Shown here one piece after another: positions 41,948-50,217 of a stretch of DNA of 64,000 nt (position 1 is the stretch's first letter; each line of letters starts with the position of its first letter). The notes beneath the pieces were generated by a model. It was given only the letters and a program-made list of their open reading frames with translations. It was not told the DNA's origin and did not search any database. The position numbers and the translations under genes are program-made. The DNA is from Streptomyces alboniger (GTDB taxonomy: Bacteria > Actinomycetota > Actinomycetes > Streptomycetales > Streptomycetaceae), in assembly GCF_008704395.1 (NCBI RefSeq), contig NZ_CP023695.1, positions 248,001-312,000 on the forward strand. Reading direction: 5' to 3'.

Positions 41948-42526
41948 ATGGCACGGACAGACCGATACAAGGCCGTGGAGGACGACAGCGGAGCGGGAGG
42001 TGAGGGGGATGACGCGGTGGACCGGCGGCGAGCGCCGCTTCCGCCGCTGGCACGGGCTTTCGCGATGCTCGTCGCCTTTGCCGGGATGGTCGCCTTCGGG
42101 GTGGTACTCACCCGTCTGACCCTGGAGCCCTCGGCGGCTTCCGAGGCGCTGACGCACAGCAACTTCAAGCCCGGCGACTCCATTCGCGACTACCTCGCCC
42201 AGCCCGCCTTCCGCGACACCGTCAAGCAGATCGGCGGCAACATCCTGCTGGGCGTTCCGTTCGGGCTGCTGCTGCCCGTGCTGTTCCCCCGTGCTCGCGG
42301 TCTGGTGCGGGTGGCGGTCGTCACGGCGTTGACCATGGTGCTCGTCGAGCTGGCCCAGGGCGCGTTCGTGACGGGGCGGACCTTCGACATCGACGACGTC
42401 ATCCTCAACACGACGGGCGCGCTCCTCGGTTACCTCGTCCTGGGGCGCCGCCTCGGGCGGGCCGTGCATCCCCGACGCCGGCACTGGTGGCACCGGTTCA
42501 CCCGGCGGGGCCCGGCGGGCGTCTGA
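41948..42526 (+). CDS. VanZ-family membrane protein
   Basis: A 192-residue protein. After a polar N-terminus come helix AFAMLVAFAGMVAFGVVLTRLTL, a loop with FKPGDSIRDYL, then GGNILLGVPFGLLLPVLFP (the N-x-x-x-x-x-P-x-G VanZ motif), VAVVTALTMVLVELAQGAFVTGRTFDIDDVILNTTGALLGYLV, where E-x-x-Q and FDIDDVILNTTGALLGY are typical of the VanZ-like family. GGAGG lies before ATG 41948. Many VanZ proteins have no resistance role; none is inferred. Confidence 0.87.
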   Translation: MARTDRYKAVEDDSGAGGEGDDAVDRRRAPLPPLARAFAMLVAFAGMVAFGVVLTRLTLEPSAASEALTHSNFKPGDSIRDYLAQPAFRDTVKQIGGNILLGVPFGLLLPVLFPRARGLVRVAVVTALTMVLVELAQGAFVTGRTFDIDDVILNTTGALLGYLVLGRRLGRAVHPRRRHWWHRFTRRGPAGV

Positions 42527-42655
42527 CCGGTCACCAGCGTCTGGAAAGGTGAATCAGCCCGGCGAATGTCACCCAATGCGTTTATTCACCCTCCTGGTTG
42601 GTAACTCGCTGTAGCGAAAGCCTCGCGTGAGGGACCCTCTGCGGAAGGCAGGCAC

Positions 42656-43288
42656 ATGTCCGTAAGCATGCTGGCCATCCTGGGCGCTGCGGTGGCGATC
42701 GTGACCGCGCTGCTGCTCGCCCGCCCGCTGAACCAGACGACCACCGACGACCTCCGGCGCCGCTTCGGCCCCGAGTTCGACCGCGTGGTGGCACAGCACC
42801 GGGGGGACTCGGAGGCCGCCGAGCGGGAGCTGAGCGAACGTCTGCGGCGCTTCGGCAGCCTCCGCGTCAAGGGTCTGACGACGGCGGCCCGCGAGCGCTA
42901 CCACTCCGAATGGGCCCTGCTCCAGGCGCGGTTCATCGAGGCCCCGGGACAGACGGTCGCCCAGGCGAACGCCCTCCTGAACCGGCTGGCCGCCGAGCGC
43001 GGCTTCCCCGCCGAGTCGCGCGAGCGCCAGGCCGACGCCCTCTCCCTGCACTGTCCCCGCCACGCTCACGGCAGTCGCGTGCTGCACGCGTCGGCGCAGC
43101 GCGCCGCCGCGGGTGATACGGACACCGAGGCCATGCGCCACGCCATGCTCGCCGGGTACGAGCTGTTCCAAGAGCTGCTCCTCCCCCGCCCGCAGGACCG
43201 CAGGGCCGACGCGCTGGCCGGCCACCCGCGGCCGCACCGCCCCTTCGGGGTCCCGTCCCAGCGATCCGCGCACTCCACGCGCCACTGA
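42656..43288 (+). CDS. hypothetical membrane-anchored protein
   Basis: A 210-residue protein with one N-terminal helix (MLAILGAAVAIVTALLLARPL) and a helical body: DDLRRRFGPEFDRVVAQHRGDSEAAERELSERLRRFGSLRVKGL, then YHSEWALLQARFIEAPGQTVAQANALLNRLAAERGFP. The F-G-P-E-Y/F-D...H-x-G-D..AE.EL pattern recurs in streptomycete hypothetical proteins, but no function is known to me. GGAAGG before ATG 42656. A hairpin terminator lies 38 bases after the stop. Confidence 0.72.
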   Translation: MSVSMLAILGAAVAIVTALLLARPLNQTTTDDLRRRFGPEFDRVVAQHRGDSEAAERELSERLRRFGSLRVKGLTTAARERYHSEWALLQARFIEAPGQTVAQANALLNRLAAERGFPAESRERQADALSLHCPRHAHGSRVLHASAQRAAAGDTDTEAMRHAMLAGYELFQELLLPRPQDRRADALAGHPRPHRPFGVPSQRSAHSTRH

Positions 43289-43325
43289 CGCCACAACCCG
43301 CAGCTGCCGGGTCCGAGGGCCGAGG

Positions 43326-43348
43326 GCCAGGGGCGCTTCGCCCCTGGC
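43326..43348 (+). terminator. hairpin terminator
   Basis: GCCAGGGGCG (43326-43335), loop CTT, and its exact reverse complement (43339-43348). It ends the upstream gene and lies only 13 bases before the -10 box of the next gene. Confidence 0.75.
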
Positions 43349-43373
43349 TTCACGCCCCCCATACGCTGTGCGG

Positions 43374-44378
43374 ATGTTGGTCTACGCCCCGGCGGCCCTG
43401 CTCTTCCTCGTCTTCTCCTGGCGGGTTCTGCGTGAACGCCGAAGGTTCGGCAACGCCGTGCTCCTGGGACTCGCCGTGCTCTGCGCGCTGGTCGCCTGGA
43501 TGTCCCGCCTGGTCAGGTCGGGATCGACGTCCGGCCTGGTCGTCGCCTGCTCGCTGCTCGCGGTGTGCGCGCTCGGGATCCTCGTCCTCACGTATCTGCT
43601 CTTCCTCAACGGCCTGCGGATGGTGCGCAAAGAAGGCAGGAGCCCGGCGAATCTGCTCTCCCTTACGGCCGCTCTGGGCATCGTCGGCGTCATCGCCCTC
43701 GTGATCACGGCCGCGGTGGTGCGCACGCCCCTGCTCTTCGGGGTCGGGGCGGCCGCCCTCGGTCTGTCGTCGTACGTGTCATTCCTGTTCCTGAGCTTCG
43801 TCTGTTACGCGTTCCTCTACGGGCGCTTGCAAGTCCGCCGCAAGGCCGACTTCGTGGTCGTCCTCGGCTCGGGCCTCGTCGGCGGCTCCACGGTCCCGCC
43901 GCTGCTGGCCAGTCGGCTGGAGCGGGCGCGTGAGGTGCACGCGCGGCTCACCGGGCGCGGAGGTTCGCCCGTGCTCATCACCTCCGGCGGGCAGGGGCCG
44001 GACGAGAAGCTGCCGGAATCCCACGCCATGGCCGACTACTTGACGGACCGCGGCTTTCCCGCCGACCTGATCGAGCGTGAGGACCGGTCGACGACGACGG
44101 ACGAGAACCTGCGGTTCAGCAAGGCCATCATGGAGGCGGCGAAACCCGACTATCACTGTGTCGTCGTCACGAACAACTACCACGCCTTCCGTGCCGCGCT
44201 CACCGCCCGGCGGGTCGGGGTAAGGGGCCAGGTGGTGGGCGCGCCCACGGCCGCGTACTTCTGGCCCAACGCCACGCTCCGCGAGTTCGCCGCCGTGCTC
44301 GTCGCCTATCGGCGGACCAATATCGCCATCTGCCTGCTGTTCGTCCTCGGCGGGGTGCTGGTCTGGTCGGTCCGCTGA
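43374..44378 (+). CDS. YdcF-family (DUF218) membrane protein
   Basis: A 334-residue protein. The N-terminal half has about six helices; the C-terminal half is a DUF218 domain: ADFVVVLGSGLVGGSTVPPLLASRLERA, LITSGGQGPDEKLPESHAMADYLTDRGFP, EDRSTTTDENLRFSKAIM, VVTNNYHAFRAALTARRVG. The D-x-x-x-V-L-G...R...L-S-G-G-x-x..E-S..M...S-x-x-T-x-x-N series is complete. Such proteins (SanA/YdcF) are linked to the envelope. A TACGCT -10 box ends six bases before the ATG, no ribosome site is present, so a leaderless mRNA is likely. Confidence 0.86.
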   Translation: MLVYAPAALLFLVFSWRVLRERRRFGNAVLLGLAVLCALVAWMSRLVRSGSTSGLVVACSLLAVCALGILVLTYLLFLNGLRMVRKEGRSPANLLSLTAALGIVGVIALVITAAVVRTPLLFGVGAAALGLSSYVSFLFLSFVCYAFLYGRLQVRRKADFVVVLGSGLVGGSTVPPLLASRLERAREVHARLTGRGGSPVLITSGGQGPDEKLPESHAMADYLTDRGFPADLIEREDRSTTTDENLRFSKAIMEAAKPDYHCVVVTNNYHAFRAALTARRVGVRGQVVGAPTAAYFWPNATLREFAAVLVAYRRTNIAICLLFVLGGVLVWSVR

Positions 44379-44534
44379 CCGCTGACCGCCGGGCCCGGCG
44401 CGCGGCATGGTCGCGGCTACTCCGCGTGGCCGTGTCCGACGCGCCGACCGCGCCGGTTGCGCCTTGCATGAGGGCAGCGCGGAGTCCGCAGGGACGGCAT
44501 GCTCCCGGCCGCGCGAAGGATCGAGGTCTGTCCC

Positions 44535-45062
44535 ATGCGCGTCCGTCCCACCGTCACCGCAGCCGTGTTCACCGCAGCGGCGCTCGCCACGATGGCGCCA
44601 CAGGCGCTGGCCGAAACCGCACCCCCGACGGTGCCGCGGACACAGGCCGGCACGCAGCCCTCGCTGTCGATCACACCGAGCCCCGGCAGGCCCGGGCAGT
44701 CGGTGGTCGTCTCCGTCAGCGGCGGCTGCACCGCCGCGTCGGCGACCGCGACTTCGGACTCCTTCACCCAGAGCGTCCCGCTGTCCACCGGCTCGGCCGG
44801 GATCTACACGGGTACGGGCACCATTCGCTCCGACGCCCGGCCCGGCAGCCACACCGTGGACGTCACCTGCCCGGGCGGCGGCACCTCCACGTACTCGATC
44901 ACCGTGGCCGGGGCGGCGGCCACCACGGCCCCCGACCGGGGTGTGCGCGCGGGGACCGGCGGGTCCCGGACCGCCGAGTCCGTCTATGTGGGGGCGGGCG
45001 TCGCCCTCGTACTCGCCGCGAGCGGGTACACCGTGTACCGGATGCGCCGCAGGGAGTCCTGA
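44535..45062 (+). CDS. secreted protein with C-terminal membrane anchor
   Basis: A 175-residue protein: Sec signal (AAVFTAAALATMAPQALAE), a mature Ig-like beta domain (LSITPSPGRPGQSVVVSVSGGCTAASATATSDSFTQ ... GSHTVDVTCPGGG, two Cys likely forming a disulfide), a short linker and a C-terminal helix VYVGAGVALVLAASGYTVY followed by RMRRRES. No LPxTG motif, so it is membrane-anchored and faces outward. ATG 44535 follows GAGG. Function unknown. Confidence 0.75.
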   Translation: MRVRPTVTAAVFTAAALATMAPQALAETAPPTVPRTQAGTQPSLSITPSPGRPGQSVVVSVSGGCTAASATATSDSFTQSVPLSTGSAGIYTGTGTIRSDARPGSHTVDVTCPGGGTSTYSITVAGAAATTAPDRGVRAGTGGSRTAESVYVGAGVALVLAASGYTVYRMRRRES

Positions 45063-45090
45063 CGAGGCGATGGCGCGGGGCGTCCTGACA

Positions 45091-45126
45091 CACCAGCGGC
45101 CGGGAGGAGTCTCCCGGCCGCTGGTG
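45091..45126. terminator. bidirectional terminator, 16-bp perfect stem
   Basis: CACCAGCGGCCGGGAG (45091-45106), loop GAGT, and its exact reverse complement (45111-45126). It lies between the convergent anchored-protein and DJ-1 genes. Confidence 0.9.
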
Positions 45127-45155
45127 CTCGGCGCTCGCGCGCGCGGAACGTCCGC

Positions 45156-45722
45156 TCAGGCCGCCGCTCCGAGGACGTCGTCGATCTTGCGGAGGAAGTC
45201 GTCGAGGTCGTCCGGGGTGCGGGAGGTGATGAGGTCCCAGCCGTTGGCACCGCAGTGCATGACGGGCTTGTCGACCCAGGTGCCCTTGGCGTTGCGGATG
45301 TCGGTGGCGACCGAGGCGTACGACGTCAGGGTCTTGCCGTCGAGCACGTCCGCCTCCACCAGCAGCCACGGGCCGTGGCAGATGGCCGCCACCTTGCGGC
45401 CGGACTCCGCGAAGGAGCGGACCGCCGCGACGGCGCTCTCCTCCAGGCGGAGGCTGTCGGCGTTGACGGTACCCCCGGGCACCAGCAGCAGGTCGTACGA
45501 GGACGTGTCGGCCTCGGCCAGGGTGAGGTCGGCGTCGACGGTCTTGCCGGGGTCCTTGTCACCGACGAGGGTGCGGATCTCCTCCGCCGACACGGCGGCC
45601 ACGTCGACGCGCGCGCCGCGGGAGCGCAGGTGCTGCACCGGCACCACCAGCTCGTCCTGCTCGACTCCGTAGTTGGTCACGACCGCCAGTACGCGGCGGC
45701 CGTTCAGGGTGTTGTCAGCCAT
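45156..45722 (-). CDS. DJ-1/PfpI-family protein
   Basis: A 188-residue DJ-1/PfpI domain with the nucleophile elbow VAAICHGPWLLVEADVL (Cys115, His116), an upstream acid in TNYGVEQDELVVP (Glu21) and LLLVPGGTVNADSLR. These residues match the PfpI/YraA group of cysteine hydrolases or deglycase-like stress proteins. The GlsB-type protein gene is 61 bases upstream on the same strand, so both may be stress-induced together. Confidence 0.9.
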   Translation of the reverse strand: MADNTLNGRRVLAVVTNYGVEQDELVVPVQHLRSRGARVDVAAVSAEEIRTLVGDKDPGKTVDADLTLAEADTSSYDLLLVPGGTVNADSLRLEESAVAAVRSFAESGRKVAAICHGPWLLVEADVLDGKTLTSYASVATDIRNAKGTWVDKPVMHCGANGWDLITSRTPDDLDDFLRKIDDVLGAAA

Positions 45723-45783
45723 GACGTTGCCTTTCCTGGTGCTGTGCTGTGTTTCGGCGTGCGGGGATCGGCGCGGTAGCCGC

Positions 45784-46050
45784 TCAGTGGGCGGTGCGTC
45801 CGGACAGTTTGCGGTACAGGAACAGGACGACCACCGATCCGATGACGGCGGCGATCCAGGTCGACAGGTGGAAGAAGCCGTTGATCGACTCCACCCCGAA
45901 GATCAGCTTGCCGAGCCAGCCGCCGAGCAGTCCGCCCACGATGCCGATCAGCATCGTGATGATCACCCCGCCCGGGTCCTTCCCCGGAGTCAGTGCTTTC
46001 GCGATCGCTCCCGCGATCAAGCCGACCAGAATCCAGGCGATGACGCCCAC
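45784..46050 (-). CDS. GlsB/YeaQ/YmgE-family stress membrane protein
   Basis: An 88-residue protein with three helices: MGVIAWILVGLIAGAIAKAL, GVIITMLIGIVGGLLGGWLGKLIFG and WIAAVIGSVVVLFLYRKL. G-L-I-A-G-x-I-A-K-x-L and G-I-x-G-A/G-x-x-G-G-x-L are the family marks. Members are general stress proteins of unknown mechanism. Located directly upstream of the DJ-1 gene. Confidence 0.9.
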   Translation of the reverse strand: MGVIAWILVGLIAGAIAKALTPGKDPGGVIITMLIGIVGGLLGGWLGKLIFGVESINGFFHLSTWIAAVIGSVVVLFLYRKLSGRTAH

Positions 46051-46267
46051 GGTGCTACCTTCCGTTCACTTTCGAAGTCGATCGGTCACTCCGGTACCCG
46101 CCTTCAGCATGACCACACGGCGGGGAGCCGCCAGACGAGTCCGGCGACCGGAGTAAGGATCGGGTGCCCCTGGGGTGTCGGCGCCATTCGGGACCAACGA
46201 CTCCCGTGGGAAGGCACGAAGTCCTTCCCACGGCACCTTCGACGAGGCGATCGTCATGCCGTACGGG

Positions 46268-46843
46268 TCACGGCAGGGGCATCAGCCGGTAGAACACGGT
46301 GGCGACGAGGTCGCGGGCGTAGCGCGCGTCGAGCGGACCGGGGCGGAAGAGGATGCGGTACATCATCGGCGCCACGACGTGATCCATCACGGTGTCGGTG
46401 GCGGGGACGTGTTCGCCGCGCCCGGCCGCGCGGCGCAGGATGGTCTCGACCTGCTCGACGGCGTAGGCCGAGCACTGGCCCGCGTTCCCGCCGTCGGGGT
46501 CACCCGCGAGGGCGTCACGGATGTAGGAGCGGCCCGGCGGGGAGGACATCTCCTCCAGGAAGTCGGTGGCCCAGTGCTCCAGGTCCTCGCGCAGGTTCCC
46601 GAGGTCGGCTGGGGGCGTCTCGGGGCGCAGTCGCTCCACCGCGACGTCCGCCAGCAGTTCCTGGAGGTCTCCCCACCGCCGGTAGATCGTCGAGGGGGTG
46701 ACACCGGCGCGCAGGGCGATCCGGGGGACGGTGAGATCACCGCCCTCCGCCTGTAGTTCGCGCACGGCGGTGTGCACCGACTGCTGGACTCGGGCGCTGC
46801 GTCCTCCGGGACGGATGGCTGGTCGTGGGCTCACCTGCCCCAC
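46268..46843 (-). CDS. TetR-family regulator of the AtzEG/MBL module
   Basis: A 191-residue repressor. The HTH reads ELQAEGGDLTVPRIALRAGVTPSTIYRRWGDLQELLADVA, a clear TetR N-terminus, and the C-terminal domain has RSYIRDALAGDPDGGNAGQCSAYAVEQVETILRRAAGRGE and MDHVVAPMMYRILFRPGPLDARYA, the TetR_C_11-like type. GTG 46843 is used; GTG 46834 (GGGG upstream) is an alternative. It follows the amidase stop with a one-base gap, so it is probably the third gene of the operon, and an operator-like dyad overlaps this junction. Confidence 0.88.
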   Translation of the reverse strand: MGQVSPRPAIRPGGRSARVQQSVHTAVRELQAEGGDLTVPRIALRAGVTPSTIYRRWGDLQELLADVAVERLRPETPPADLGNLREDLEHWATDFLEEMSSPPGRSYIRDALAGDPDGGNAGQCSAYAVEQVETILRRAAGRGEHVPATDTVMDHVVAPMMYRILFRPGPLDARYARDLVATVFYRLMPLP

Positions 46844-46844
46844 A

Positions 46845-46867
46845 TTAACGCAAAGAGATTGCGGTAA
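46845..46867. promoter_or_regulatory. operator-like dyad, site A
   Basis: TTAACGCAA (46845-46853), spacer AGAGA, TTGCGGTAA (46859-46867): a 9-base dyad with one mismatch. The inner 17 bases TAACGCAAAGAGATTGC recur exactly at site B (48556-48572). It lies in the last codons of the amidase gene, just before the TetR start, which fits autoregulation. Confidence 0.7.
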
Positions 46868-48236
46868 GGGTAGCCCTCCCCGGCGTACGCGTCGCTTCCT
46901 CGTACGTGCGCCCTGTCCGCAGGACCGTGCCCTCGTCGAAGGCCCTGCCGATGAGCTGCATGCCGATGGGGAGCCCGGCACTGTCGGCGCCGACCGGCAG
47001 GGTGAGTGCGGGCAGGCCCGTGACGTTGGCCGGCGCCGACAGCCGTATGTAGGTCTCGGGGACGCTCTCCTCGGTCCCGTCCGGCCAGTGCACGGCCCGC
47101 TGGTCGCGGTGGGCGGCGGTGGAGGTGGCCGTCGGCGCGGCGATGACGTCGACGGTTTCGAACAGCCGCGTCCAGGCGGCGCGCAGGAGCGTGCGGGCGC
47201 GCCGGGCGCGCAGGTGGTCGGCGGCGGGGATGAGGACGCCCGCTTCGAGAAGGGTGCGGACGTCGTCGGAGTACAGCTCGGGGGAGGTACGCAGGGTGCG
47301 CTCGTGGTAGGCGGTGGCCTCGGGGACCATGAGTCCCCAGTGGGTGGCCTGGATGTACTCGCTCATCGGGATGTCGACGTCGACGAGTTCGGCACCGAGT
47401 TCCCGCAGATCGTCGATGGCGTCGCGAACCGCTTCCTCGACCTCGCGCTGGATCCGGTCGAAATAGTGGTTGCGGGGGACGCCTACGCGCAGGCCGGTCA
47501 GGCTCCCTTCGGCGGGGCGGGGTTCGGGGGCCGCCGAGGTGGTGTGCTCGCTCGTGAGGAGCGCTTCGAGTACGAGTTCGGCGTCCGCGACGGTGCGGGT
47601 GATCGGTCCCACGTGGTCCAGGGACCAGGACAGGGGTGTCACACCGTCCACCGGGACGCGTCCGTAGGTGGGCTTCAGGCCGACCACGCCGTTCAGCGCC
47701 GCGGGGACCCTGATGGAGCCGCCGGTGTCCGTACCCAGGGCGAAAGTCGCCTCGCCCGCGGCGACCGCCACGGCCGAGCCGCCGCTCGAACCGCCGGCCA
47801 CCCGGTCGTGGTCCCACGCGTTGCGGGTCTGGGGAGTGATCAGTCCGTACGCGAACTCGTGCGTGTGCGTCTTGCCCAGCAGGACCGCCCCGGCCGCGCG
47901 CAGCCGGGCCGCGACCGTGCTGTCGCGGTGGGCCGCGGGGGCCTGCGCGCGCACGCGTGAACTGGCCGTGGTGGGCAGGCCCGCGACGTCGATGAGGTCC
48001 TTGAGGCCCATCGGGATGCCGTGCAGCGGGCCGATGTACCGGCCCGCCGCGATGTCCTTCTCCGCCCGCGCGGCCGTCTGACGTGCGGCGTCGGCGAGAA
48101 CCGTCACATAGGCGCCGAGGTGGCCCTCCACGGACTCGATCCGGTGCAGCACGGAGTCGGTGAGTTCCACGGGCGAGAGCTCTCCCGCCGCGACGGCCCG
48201 CGCCGCTTCGGTGAGCGTCAGCTCATACGGTCGCAT
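46845..48236 (-). CDS. AtzE-like amidase (amidase signature family)
   Basis: A 463-residue amidase. The catalytic set is complete: Lys79 in GLKDLIDVAGLPTTASS, the cis-Ser loop VAGGSSGGSAVAVAAG and the nucleophile Ser174 in LGTDTGGSIRVPAA, then GLKPTYGRVP. The N-terminus MRPYELTLTEAARAVAAGELSPVEL and the small AtzG-like partner gene directly upstream point to the AtzE (1-carboxybiuret hydrolase) subgroup over GatA. The substrate here is unknown; a ureide, biuret-like or linear amide is likely. ATG 48236 lies inside the end of the upstream gene (14-base overlap), so translation is coupled. Confidence 0.85.
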   Translation of the reverse strand: MRPYELTLTEAARAVAAGELSPVELTDSVLHRIESVEGHLGAYVTVLADAARQTAARAEKDIAAGRYIGPLHGIPMGLKDLIDVAGLPTTASSRVRAQAPAAHRDSTVAARLRAAGAVLLGKTHTHEFAYGLITPQTRNAWDHDRVAGGSSGGSAVAVAAGEATFALGTDTGGSIRVPAALNGVVGLKPTYGRVPVDGVTPLSWSLDHVGPITRTVADAELVLEALLTSEHTTSAAPEPRPAEGSLTGLRVGVPRNHYFDRIQREVEEAVRDAIDDLRELGAELVDVDIPMSEYIQATHWGLMVPEATAYHERTLRTSPELYSDDVRTLLEAGVLIPAADHLRARRARTLLRAAWTRLFETVDVIAAPTATSTAAHRDQRAVHWPDGTEESVPETYIRLSAPANVTGLPALTLPVGADSAGLPIGMQLIGRAFDEGTVLRTGRTYEEATRTPGRATLTAISLR

Positions 48237-48435
48237 CGTTCCCCGCCTCCCCCAGGTCGAGGTCGCGCAGTACGCCGATGACGCTCTGGATGTGGTTGGC
48301 CGTGGCCGTGACCAGCTCCAACCGGTCGGCGTCGAGGGGCAGTCCGGCTCGCAGGGCCCAGCGGGCCGCCTCGTGCGGGAGAAGGTCGGGGATGGATTGC
48401 GGGGTCGGTGGGGTCGGTGGGATCGACGTGGTCAA
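48223..48435 (-). CDS. AtzG-like (DUF4089-type) small amidase subunit
   Basis: A 70-residue protein. The core ...HEAARWALRAGLPLDADRLELVTATANHIQSVIGVLRDLDL is one helical domain with the A-G-L-P-L-D-x-x-R signature of AtzG/DUF4089 proteins, which form a GatCAB-like complex with AtzE. The start is taken as TTG 48435 (GAAGGGA upstream) giving a normal length; ATG 48546 would add a 37-residue Pro/Leu-rich segment that overlaps an operator-like site. It overlaps the amidase start by 14 bases. Confidence 0.65.
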   Translation of the reverse strand: MTTSIPPTPPTPQSIPDLLPHEAARWALRAGLPLDADRLELVTATANHIQSVIGVLRDLDLGEAGNDATV

Positions 48436-48521
48436 CGGGGGTCCCTTCGAGCGAAGGCGGAGGAGCGGCGAGGCTCCGGGGAGGAGAGGCGGAATGACTC
48501 CCGCCGCTAAAAGCAGAACAT

Positions 48522-48577
48522 TTGCGTTAGGGGGACCGTACGGCATACCGTCACCTAACGCAAAGAGATTGCTTTAG
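48522..48577. promoter_or_regulatory. operator-like dyad site B and half-site C in the divergent gap
   Basis: Site B: CTAACGCAA (48555-48563), AGAGA, TTGCTTTAG (48569-48577), sharing 17 identical bases with site A. Half-site C: TTGCGTTAG (48522-48530), the inverse of the same arm, 24 bases away with a weaker left arm. Both lie between the divergent amidase operon and the MBL hydrolase gene, which starts 28 bases after site B, so one TetR repressor could control both directions. Confidence 0.75.
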
Positions 48578-48605
48578 CGTCGCTCCGACCTGAAGGACAC
48601 CCCCG

Positions 48606-49589
48606 ATGCCCCAGGACCTCTCCTCCACTTCCTCGACTCCCCCGGAACCGAACTCCGCCGAGTCCACCCCGAGTTGGGCGGCGGGCGACCTGTTCGTGCA
48701 CCGCATCGACGAGGTGGCACTGCCCGCCGCGACCGGTCCTTGGCTGCTGCCCTCCGCCACACCTGAGGTCGTTCGCCGCACCTCGTGGCTCCGGCCCGAG
48801 TTCGCCGGGCCCGACGGCATCCTTCGACTGGCCAGCCACACGTTCGCCGTCGAGGCGAACGGGCTGCGCGTCCTGATCGACACGGGCATCGGCAACGGCA
48901 AGAGCCGCGCCAACCCGGCCTGGCACGACCTGGACACCGGCTACCTCGGCCGGCTGACCGCGGCGGGCTTCGCACCGGAGAGCGTCGACCTCGTCGTCCT
49001 GACCCACCTGCACACCGACCACGTCGGGTGGAACACCCGTAATGACGGCGGGAGTTGGGTTCCCACTTTCCCCAACGCCCGTTACGTGACGTCCCGTACC
49101 GAATGGGACTACTGGGCGGGCAGGGAGCTGGAGGAGCCTCGGCAGCAGATGTTCCGGGACTCCGTCCACCCCGTCCGGGACGCCGGGCTGCTGGACCTCG
49201 TGGACATGGCGGGCTCCGAAGCCGAAGTAGCCGACGGCATAAGCCTGTTGTCCACCCCCGGCCATACGCCGGGCCACGTCGCTGTGCGGCTGCACGGCGC
49301 CGGGCGGTCCGCCGTCGTCACCGGGGACTGCGTGCACCATCCGGTGCAGATGCGCCATCCCGAGATCACCAGCTGCGTCGACACCGATCCGGCCCAGGCC
49401 ATCCGCACCCGCCGGGACCTCCTCGCGGCGCTCGCCGACACCGGAACCCTGCTCCTGGGCGGTCATTTCCCCCCGCCGACCGCCGGTCTCGTCGTCTCCG
49501 ACGGCGACGGCTACCGCCTCGACACGACGGACCCCCACCGGGACGACGACGCCTCGGCTCCCGGCGTGCGGGCCGGGACCCGAGGCTGA
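48606..49589 (+). CDS. metallo-beta-lactamase-fold hydrolase
   Basis: A 327-residue zinc hydrolase. The ligands are visible in VVLTHLHTDHVGWN (H-x-H-x-D-H), LLSTPGHTPGHVAVRL, VTGDCVHHPVQMRHPE and LLGGHFPP. RVLIDTGIGNGKS precedes them as beta-sheet core. The group contains lactonases and esterases but the substrate is open. GAAGGA is upstream of ATG 48606. Divergent from the AtzG-AtzE-TetR genes and flanked by the same operator, so it is likely a partner enzyme in one degradative route. Confidence 0.85.
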   Translation: MPQDLSSTSSTPPEPNSAESTPSWAAGDLFVHRIDEVALPAATGPWLLPSATPEVVRRTSWLRPEFAGPDGILRLASHTFAVEANGLRVLIDTGIGNGKSRANPAWHDLDTGYLGRLTAAGFAPESVDLVVLTHLHTDHVGWNTRNDGGSWVPTFPNARYVTSRTEWDYWAGRELEEPRQQMFRDSVHPVRDAGLLDLVDMAGSEAEVADGISLLSTPGHTPGHVAVRLHGAGRSAVVTGDCVHHPVQMRHPEITSCVDTDPAQAIRTRRDLLAALADTGTLLLGGHFPPPTAGLVVSDGDGYRLDTTDPHRDDDASAPGVRAGTRG

Positions 49590-49605
49590 GGGTCGAGGGT
49601 GGAGG

Positions 49606-50217
49606 TCAGTAGAGCTTGTTGACGGCCTTGGCCGTCGTGGCCTTGAAGTCGGCGACCTGGGCGTTGGCGAAGTTGCCCATCTGGCCCCACTGCACGAGCG
49701 TCACGGTCCTGCCGTCGCGGCCCACCGAGAACATGTTGATGTCGGAAGCCCCCCACGAGGCGACGGTGTGGACGCCGTAGACGTGGGCCCCTTCCTCGGC
49801 GTTCACCTTGCCGTAGTACTTCTGCTTCGCCGTGATGTCGGGGTACTCCTTCATCACGTCCTCCGCGCACCCGTCGAGCTTCTTGCGCAGCAGGGCCGCG
49901 AACTCCTTGGCCCGCCGCTCATCGCGCTCGACCACGGTCACCTGGAGCGCACCCGTGTCCAGGTCAGTGCGGTACGTGCGATGTACGGAGGTCGAGGGCA
50001 GCGCCTCGCCGACGCACATCGGCAGCGGGTCCGGCTGACCCGGCGTCACCGGACCGGCGTACCAGTCCGACGACGCGTGGGGCGGCAGCTCGGAAGGTGC
50101 CAGGAAGCGGGGCGTGTCGGCCGCGGAGGCCGACACCGTCCCCGCGGCGACACCGGACGCGGCCAGCACGGCGGCCGCGGCGAACATTCCCTTGTTGACG
50201 CGCACGCTCATCCTCAT
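49606..50217 (-). CDS. secreted hypothetical protein
   Basis: A 203-residue exported protein. Signal peptide about 1-32 (FAAAAVLAASGVAAGTVSASAA). The mature part has SSDWYAGPVTPGQPDPLPMCVGEALPS, YRTDLDTGALQVTVVERDERRAKEFAALLRKKLDGCAEDV, and VTLVQWGQMGNFANAQVADFKATTAKAVNKLY. Two Cys may pair. The pattern of a stress-type beta-alpha domain with C-terminal helix is frequent in streptomycete PknH-like sensor domains, but this is only a resemblance. ATG 50217 or 50211. Function unknown. Confidence 0.7.
   Translation of the reverse strand: MRMSVRVNKGMFAAAAVLAASGVAAGTVSASAADTPRFLAPSELPPHASSDWYAGPVTPGQPDPLPMCVGEALPSTSVHRTYRTDLDTGALQVTVVERDERRAKEFAALLRKKLDGCAEDVMKEYPDITAKQKYYGKVNAEEGAHVYGVHTVASWGASDINMFSVGRDGRTVTLVQWGQMGNFANAQVADFKATTAKAVNKLY

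Noticed and set aside
41948..42526. Teicoplanin resistance gene from VanZ similarity
   Set aside because: VanZ-like proteins are widespread and no vanHAX-type genes are nearby.
48606..49589. Quorum-quenching AHL lactonase
   Set aside because: H-x-H-x-D-H is common to the whole MBL superfamily; nothing specific for AHL lactonases was seen.
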